In this document: one piece after another, positions 12,043 to 15,925 of the stretch | Numbering within the stretch: position 1 is the first letter of the stretch | Layout: each line of letters starts with the position of its first letter | Source: an uncultured Bacilli bacterium | GTDB lineage: Bacteria; Bacillota_I; Bacilli_A; RF39; UBA660 | Length of the DNA: 15,925 nt | NCBI GenBank assembly: GCA_947623855.1 | Contig: CANQHW010000007.1 | Span: 1 to 15,925, forward strand | Direction of reading: 5' to 3' | Position numbers and translations under genes: made by a program | The notes under the pieces: generated by a model | Database searches by the model: none | The model's input: the letters and a program-made list of their open reading frames with translations, nothing else | What the model was told of the DNA's origin: nothing

Positions 12043-12912
12043 TTAGTAAAAATTTAAAATATACTCTTTAACTTGAGAAATAGTTTTATTAAAATCATCA
12101 TAATTAACATTAAACCAAGTTATAGGGAGTTGATGATGTAAAAAAGTATATTGTCTTTTTGCATAATGACGCGAATTTTTTTTAATTAAATCAATGCATT
12201 CTTCTAAAGTTAGGATATTATCTAAATATTTTAAAACTTCTTTATAACCAATACCGGTTTGTAAAGATTTAGCGTCTTTATATTTATATACTTTTTCTAC
12301 TTCAGATATTAAGCCTTCTTCAAACATTTTATCTACTCGTTGGTTTATTTTAGCATATAAGAGAGTTCTATCCGTTGTAAGTCCAATAAAGAAAACATCA
12401 TCATATATTAATTTATCATCTTTTTGATTACGATAAGTATTATTTTCTAGTTTTTCCAATAATCGGGTAATGCGACGACGATTTTGGATATCTTTGATTT
12501 CGGTAATACCATATTCTTTAATTTTTTGAATTATTCGGGTATTACTTAATGAAGTATAATCTTTTTTTTCTTCTTTCTTAAATTTAAAATCATATAATAA
12601 AGCTTTAATATATAAAGCACTTCCCCCTACTATGATGGGAGTTTTACCTTTTTTTAATAATTCATCAATTACTTTTCTACCTAACTTTTGATAATCATAA
12701 ATACTAAAGTCTTCCCATACCTCTTTAATATCAAATAAATGATGGGGAATATTATTTTTTTCTTCTTCTGTTACTTTAGCGGTTCCAATATTTAAATTTT
12801 TATAAAATTGCATACTATCAGCATTAATAATTTCGCCATTAAATATTTTAGCTAGTTCGACACTTAATTTTGTTTTCCCTACGGCGGTAGGGCCACTTAT
12901 TACTATAATCAT
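12043..12912 (-). CDS. miaA: tRNA dimethylallyltransferase (i6A37 synthase)
   Basis: Transfers a dimethylallyl group to A37 of tRNAs reading UNN codons. The 289-residue product has P-loop GPTAVGKT (7-14), NADSMQFYKNLNIGTAK (30-46, catalytic Asp32), GGSALYIKALL (96-106), QTGIGYKEV in the C-terminal half and KKNSRHYAKRQYTF near the end, all typical of MiaA. Length is slightly short (usual about 300-315) but no domain is missing. ATG at 12912 with AGGTGA upstream. With MtaB, two separate tRNA position-37 modifying enzymes lie in the window. No clear terminator separates it from the peptide gene downstream, so read-through into that gene is possible. Confidence 0.95.
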   Translation of the reverse strand: MIIVISGPTAVGKTKLSVELAKIFNGEIINADSMQFYKNLNIGTAKVTEEEKNNIPHHLFDIKEVWEDFSIYDYQKLGRKVIDELLKKGKTPIIVGGSALYIKALLYDFKFKKEEKKDYTSLSNTRIIQKIKEYGITEIKDIQNRRRITRLLEKLENNTYRNQKDDKLIYDDVFFIGLTTDRTLLYAKINQRVDKMFEEGLISEVEKVYKYKDAKSLQTGIGYKEVLKYLDNILTLEECIDLIKKNSRHYAKRQYTFLHHQLPITWFNVNYDDFNKTISQVKEYILNFY

Positions 12913-12933
12913 AAAATCACCTAAATTAGCTAT

Positions 12934-12939
12934 ATTATA
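12934..12939 (-). promoter_or_regulatory. -10 box of miaA
   Basis: Minus-strand TATAAT about 22 bases before the miaA ATG; the -35 region (TTTTAA at 17-base spacing) is weak. Divergent from the ABC exporter promoter. Confidence 0.5.
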
Positions 12940-12969
12940 CCCTATTCTATATTTATTTAAAAGTATTTA

Positions 12970-12978
12970 TGTTATAAT
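12970..12978 (+). promoter_or_regulatory. Extended -10 promoter of the ABC exporter
   Basis: TGTTATAAT: TG (12970-12971), one base, TATAAT (12973-12978). No clear -35, as usual for extended -10 promoters. The predicted leader is only about 14 bases. Confidence 0.5.
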
Positions 12979-12998
12979 TTAAAAGGTTGGTGAAGGAT

Positions 12999-14753
12999 AT
13001 GGGAAAGAAAAAGATAGATAAGAAAGAAACTTGGCAAAATTTTAAACAAACATTTAAATATGTTAAAAAACATAAAGTTAGATTTATTATTTATGCGATA
13101 ACCGCAGTTTTAATATCTGTTATTGGAGTAATTGTCCCCTATTTATCTGCTCAAGAATTATTAGCTATTACAGGAGCGGATTTTAATTCTTTAGAGCATT
13201 TAGCAATTTTAATTTTTCTTTTAGGAGGATTTAAACAAGGAGTTAATTATCTTAATTTTCGGGTAGCAGATAAAGTTTATATAACGATATCTAAAGATAT
13301 TCAAATAGATTTAGCAAGAGAGACGCTAAAGATTAAAACACAAGAAATAGAAAAAAATACGACAGGGTTATTTATTGATCGGTTAACAGGAGATGCTAAC
13401 TCTATAGCTAATATTTATGGTAATTTAGCGGATGCACTAATTAATATTCTTACTAATGGGGGAATTATTATTACTATTTTTATTTTAAATAAGTTTATCT
13501 TTGGCTTTTATTTAATTACTTCTTTAATAAAATTATTATTAAATCAATATCGCATTAAAGTTTTTTATCAAAATGATAAAAAAATTCGAGAAGGAAGAGA
13601 AAAAAATGTGGGTTTATTTAGTGAGTTAGTTAGAGGGGAAAAAGATATTAAAGTTTTAAATGCGGAAAGTTCTTTTTTAAATAATATTAATAGTTCTTTT
13701 GAAAATTTAACTAAACAGATCGAAGAACGTAATAAAACTAATCGTTTCTTACATTCAGCTTTAGGGTTTATAAGTGAAACTGCGAATTTATTACTAATAT
13801 TATTAGCGATACTTTTAATTAAGAATAATTATTTAACAATAGCAACTTTTATTGTTTTATATAATTATCGGAATGGAGTTAGTAGTTTATTTAATTATTT
13901 ATCATATTTTGGAGAATTTATTAATGATTTTAGTTTAAGTAGTAAAAGAGTATTTGAAGTTTTAAATAGTAATAAATTTGCTAAAGAAAGTTTTGGTAAT
14001 AAACATCTTAAACATATAAAGGGAGATTTTGAATTTCAAAATGTAGGTTTTTCATATGATAATAAACGAGAAGTTTTAAAAAATGTTTCTTTTAAAGTAC
14101 CAGCTAATCATACGGTTAGTTTTGTAGGAAAAAGTGGTGCTGGTAAATCAACGATATTTGCCCTACTTGCAAAGTTATATGATAATTATACGGGAAAAAT
14201 ATTAATAGATGGTAATGATATTAAAGATTTAGATAAAGATTCTTTACGGGGAAATATTTCTATTATTAATCAAAATCCATATATCTTTAATATGTCTATT
14301 AAAGATAATTTTCGGGTTATTAAAGAAAATATTACAGATAAAGAGATTATAGAAACTTGTAAAAATGCATCATTACACGATTATATTATGAGTTTACCAG
14401 AAAAGTATGATACGGTGGTTGGTGAAGGGGGCGTTAATTTATCAGGAGGTCAAAAACAACGTTTAGCTATTGCGAGAGCTTTTGCACAAAAAACAGAGAT
14501 TATTTTATTTGATGAAGCAACAAGTGCTTTAGATAATGAAACACAAGGGAAAATAACAGAAGCTATAAATAATTTAAAAAAAGATTATACAATTTTAATT
14601 ATTGCACATAGGTTATCTACGGTGATTAATAGTGATAAGATAATATTCATTGATGAGGGAAAAATTATAGATGAAGGGACTCATGAAGAATTATTAAAAA
14701 ATAATAAAGAATATAAAAAATTATATGAATTAGAACTTAAAAAAGCACGTTAA
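12999..14753 (+). CDS. ABC exporter half-transporter (fused membrane and ATPase domains)
   Basis: ATP-driven exporter subunit, 584 residues, likely a homodimer in the cytoplasmic membrane; substrate unknown. The membrane domain (about 25-320) shows hydrophobic segments near 29-48, 68-77, 154-180 and 260-290. The ATPase domain (about 340-584) has Walker A GKSGAGKST (377-385), Q-loop INQNPY, signature NLSGGQKQR (480-488), Walker B IILFDEATSALD (501-512) and H-loop AHRLST (H537), so it should be active. I place the start at the ATG at 12999, with GGTG (12989-12992) six bases before it; TTG 12987 and GTG 12990 are alternatives that would overlap the best ribosome binding site. It is a single-gene unit between divergent miaA and a convergent surface-protein gene; export of peptides, lipids or drugs are all possible. 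Confidence 0.92.
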   Translation: MGKKKIDKKETWQNFKQTFKYVKKHKVRFIIYAITAVLISVIGVIVPYLSAQELLAITGADFNSLEHLAILIFLLGGFKQGVNYLNFRVADKVYITISKDIQIDLARETLKIKTQEIEKNTTGLFIDRLTGDANSIANIYGNLADALINILTNGGIIITIFILNKFIFGFYLITSLIKLLLNQYRIKVFYQNDKKIREGREKNVGLFSELVRGEKDIKVLNAESSFLNNINSSFENLTKQIEERNKTNRFLHSALGFISETANLLLILLAILLIKNNYLTIATFIVLYNYRNGVSSLFNYLSYFGEFINDFSLSSKRVFEVLNSNKFAKESFGNKHLKHIKGDFEFQNVGFSYDNKREVLKNVSFKVPANHTVSFVGKSGAGKSTIFALLAKLYDNYTGKILIDGNDIKDLDKDSLRGNISIINQNPYIFNMSIKDNFRVIKENITDKEIIETCKNASLHDYIMSLPEKYDTVVGEGGVNLSGGQKQRLAIARAFAQKTEIILFDEATSALDNETQGKITEAINNLKKDYTILIIAHRLSTVINSDKIIFIDEGKIIDEGTHEELLKNNKEYKKLYELELKKAR

Positions 14754-14762
14754 TGCTTTTTT
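14741..14762. terminator. Bidirectional terminator between the ABC exporter and the surface-protein gene
   Basis: AAAAGCA (14741-14747) / TGCTTTT (14754-14760) with a 6-base loop. T runs follow on the plus strand (14757-14762) and, read on the minus strand, after the other arm. The exporter's TAA stop (14751-14753) lies in the loop. It serves two convergent genes. Confidence 0.85.
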
Positions 14763-14770
14763 CTTATTTT

Positions 14771-15925
14771 CTATGGAACTAAGATATATGGATGGTCACT
14801 ACTTCCATCACTTACTTCATCATCTAATATTTTTACTGTAGATTTCAGATATAAGGTCGGGCGCACGGCATACGTATAGTACGTATCGTTGAGGCTGACA
14901 GGCCCGGACGCAGCGACATTGATCACATTGCTAGTGTAGGTCGAACTCGGCGTAAGAGTCCATTGTCCCTTACTAGAATTATACAACCAATCTTTTTCGA
15001 CACAATCTGTTTTATAAGCTCCACTGCTCCAACTAAGTAGGCTATGATCTAAACATTGTTCTCTTGTATATGTCCCATTTCCATTACCTTTCCCGCCGGT
15101 GGCATATGCATAATCACTGGGATACATTAAGCCGATCTTTCCTATCCATTCTGTTTTTCTATTGCTGTATACGTCTGTATCTCGTTCATATTTATACCAT
15201 GTTGTTGCTCTGGCAGTTTGATAATAATTTTCTTTACCTAATGTATCTGATAATCCTCCTATTTTCCATTTTACCGTCTCTATTAAATCCTTGGTTGTAC
15301 CATTTTTTAATCCAGTGGTGATAAAATCACATGCTGTTGTTGCATTATGTTGTCCTGTTGAACATTGACCACTTTCACTATTCCAATATAAACTATTATT
15401 TGCTGTTTTATTATTTAGTGTATGAGTATCATTATTTGGATTTAGTAAATACATTAATTCGGCATCTGTCCAGTCATTTTTACCATACCCATCTTCTGCA
15501 CCTGTTGTTTTATCTTTATTATCCCATGATAAATACAGCGCTAATGGCTCATCTCTTACGATCTTGACTAAATTTTGGGTACCATTACTTTCAGTTTCTA
15601 CATTGTTCATTAAACCTATAATCCGCCATTTCTCACATAAATATGGTGCTGTTGTTTGAGTTACATAATTATAATCAGCACAATTAAACCAAATATAATT
15701 ATTTACAGTTTCATTTGGTCCGATATATCTTATATTTTCGTCTTTAGTGTCATCTTTTACTATATTTTTACCATTTGCTACGATGATATCATTAAATGGT
15801 ACTGAACCTCCAGTCACTCCTGGTGATGATGGGACCATTCCTTCTTTCCCATCTATGTATATCTTTCCTTCAAATGTTGCTCCTTGATTGTAATCTTGTT
15901 CTTTATTTAATTCTTTAAATTCTAT
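14771..15925 (-). CDS. Large surface protein, C-terminal 384 residues, N-terminus beyond the window
   Basis: The frame is open to the right edge, so the gene is partial at its 5' end; the internal Met at 15838 is not a convincing start. The visible part is hydrophilic, rich in Thr, Asn, Ser, Tyr and Trp, with no membrane segment. Recognisable blocks are EKWRIIGLMNNV, NDWTDAELMYLLNP, WIGKIGLMYPSDYAYATGG, AVRPTLYLKSTVKI and a final SSDHPYILVP. This style is common in extracellular proteins of gut Firmicutes, often behind a prepilin-like N-terminus; I cannot see that end here. Six cysteines suggest disulphides and an extracellular place. The stretch coding for the C-terminal 60 or so residues (about 14855-14965) is clearly richer in G+C than its surroundings. 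A link to the pilus-type ATPase at 1737 is possible but unproven. Confidence 0.72.
   Translation of the reverse strand: MEFKELNKEQDYNQGATFEGKIYIDGKEGMVPSSPGVTGGSVPFNDIIVANGKNIVKDDTKDENIRYIGPNETVNNYIWFNCADYNYVTQTTAPYLCEKWRIIGLMNNVETESNGTQNLVKIVRDEPLALYLSWDNKDKTTGAEDGYGKNDWTDAELMYLLNPNNDTHTLNNKTANNSLYWNSESGQCSTGQHNATTACDFITTGLKNGTTKDLIETVKWKIGGLSDTLGKENYYQTARATTWYKYERDTDVYSNRKTEWIGKIGLMYPSDYAYATGGKGNGNGTYTREQCLDHSLLSWSSGAYKTDCVEKDWLYNSSKGQWTLTPSSTYTSNVINVAASGPVSLNDTYYTYAVRPTLYLKSTVKILDDEVSDGSSDHPYILVP

Noticed and set aside
15064..15567. Two plus-strand ORFs opposite the surface-protein gene
   Set aside because: Their His/Tyr/Leu-rich translations are typical of antisense reading of a Asn/Thr/Tyr-rich gene, and no ribosome binding sites precede them.
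1..15925. tRNA or rRNA genes, insertion sequences, phage genes
   Set aside because: I found no tRNA-like or rRNA sequence, no transposase and no integrase in either strand.

Overview
The window is strongly AT-rich chromosomal DNA from a low-GC Firmicute, most likely an uncultured gut lineage of the Bacilli/Mollicutes-related type. Reasons: short intergenic gaps, AT-rich codon use, a T-box leader, Shine-Dalgarno sites of the AAGGAG type, and the Bacillus-like cluster rpsT / gpr / spoIIP. Genes end in TGA as well as TAA and TAG, and Trp is TGG, so the standard bacterial code is used, not the Mycoplasma code. Two sporulation genes (spoIIP, gpr) imply an endospore-former or a recent descendant of one. 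The taxonomic placement is inference.

Layout. 1-1680 (minus): a promoter and a valine-type T-box leader (specifier GUU) drive an HD-domain hydrolase gene and then valS, which runs off the left edge. 1737-3011 (plus): a GspE/PilB-type secretion ATPase with its own terminator. 3020-8196 (minus): a small membrane protein, recD2, a one-TM coiled-coil protein, the tRNA modification gene mtaB and an unrecognised 233-codon gene, most with their own promoter. 8174-10250 (minus): the sporulation block gpr - spoIIP - YqxA-position protein. 10251-11545 (plus): rpsT and a membrane-anchored transglutaminase-like protein. 11546-12042: a 497-base stretch with no conventional gene that holds two tandem small-RNA units and a convergent 27-residue hydrophobic peptide gene. 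12043-12912 (minus): miaA. 12999-14753 (plus): an ABC exporter. 14771-15925 (minus): the C-terminal part of a large surface protein, cut by the right edge.

The strongest candidate for something undescribed is 11546-12042. Each small-RNA unit has a near-consensus promoter (TTGAAA, 17 bases, TATAAT or TATGAT), a first hairpin and a strong intrinsic terminator. The second terminator ends on the stop codon of a convergent ORF (11851-11934, minus) encoding a short, basic-then-hydrophobic peptide. That ORF has its own promoter (TTGTTA, 17 bases, TATAAT) and a Shine-Dalgarno site that can pair with its own leader. This is the architecture of a type I toxin-antitoxin locus. The first unit keeps the last eight codons of the same peptide, differing only by three synonymous changes, which argues that the peptide was translated and under selection.

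A second theme is compaction. Stop codons lie inside terminator stems, and at three junctions a promoter for the next gene overlaps the previous gene's terminator. Functionally the window mixes translation (valS, rpsT, mtaB, miaA), DNA repair (recD2), sporulation and germination (spoIIP, gpr), surface functions (GspE/PilB-like ATPase, large surface protein, transglutaminase, ABC exporter) and the putative toxin-antitoxin element.
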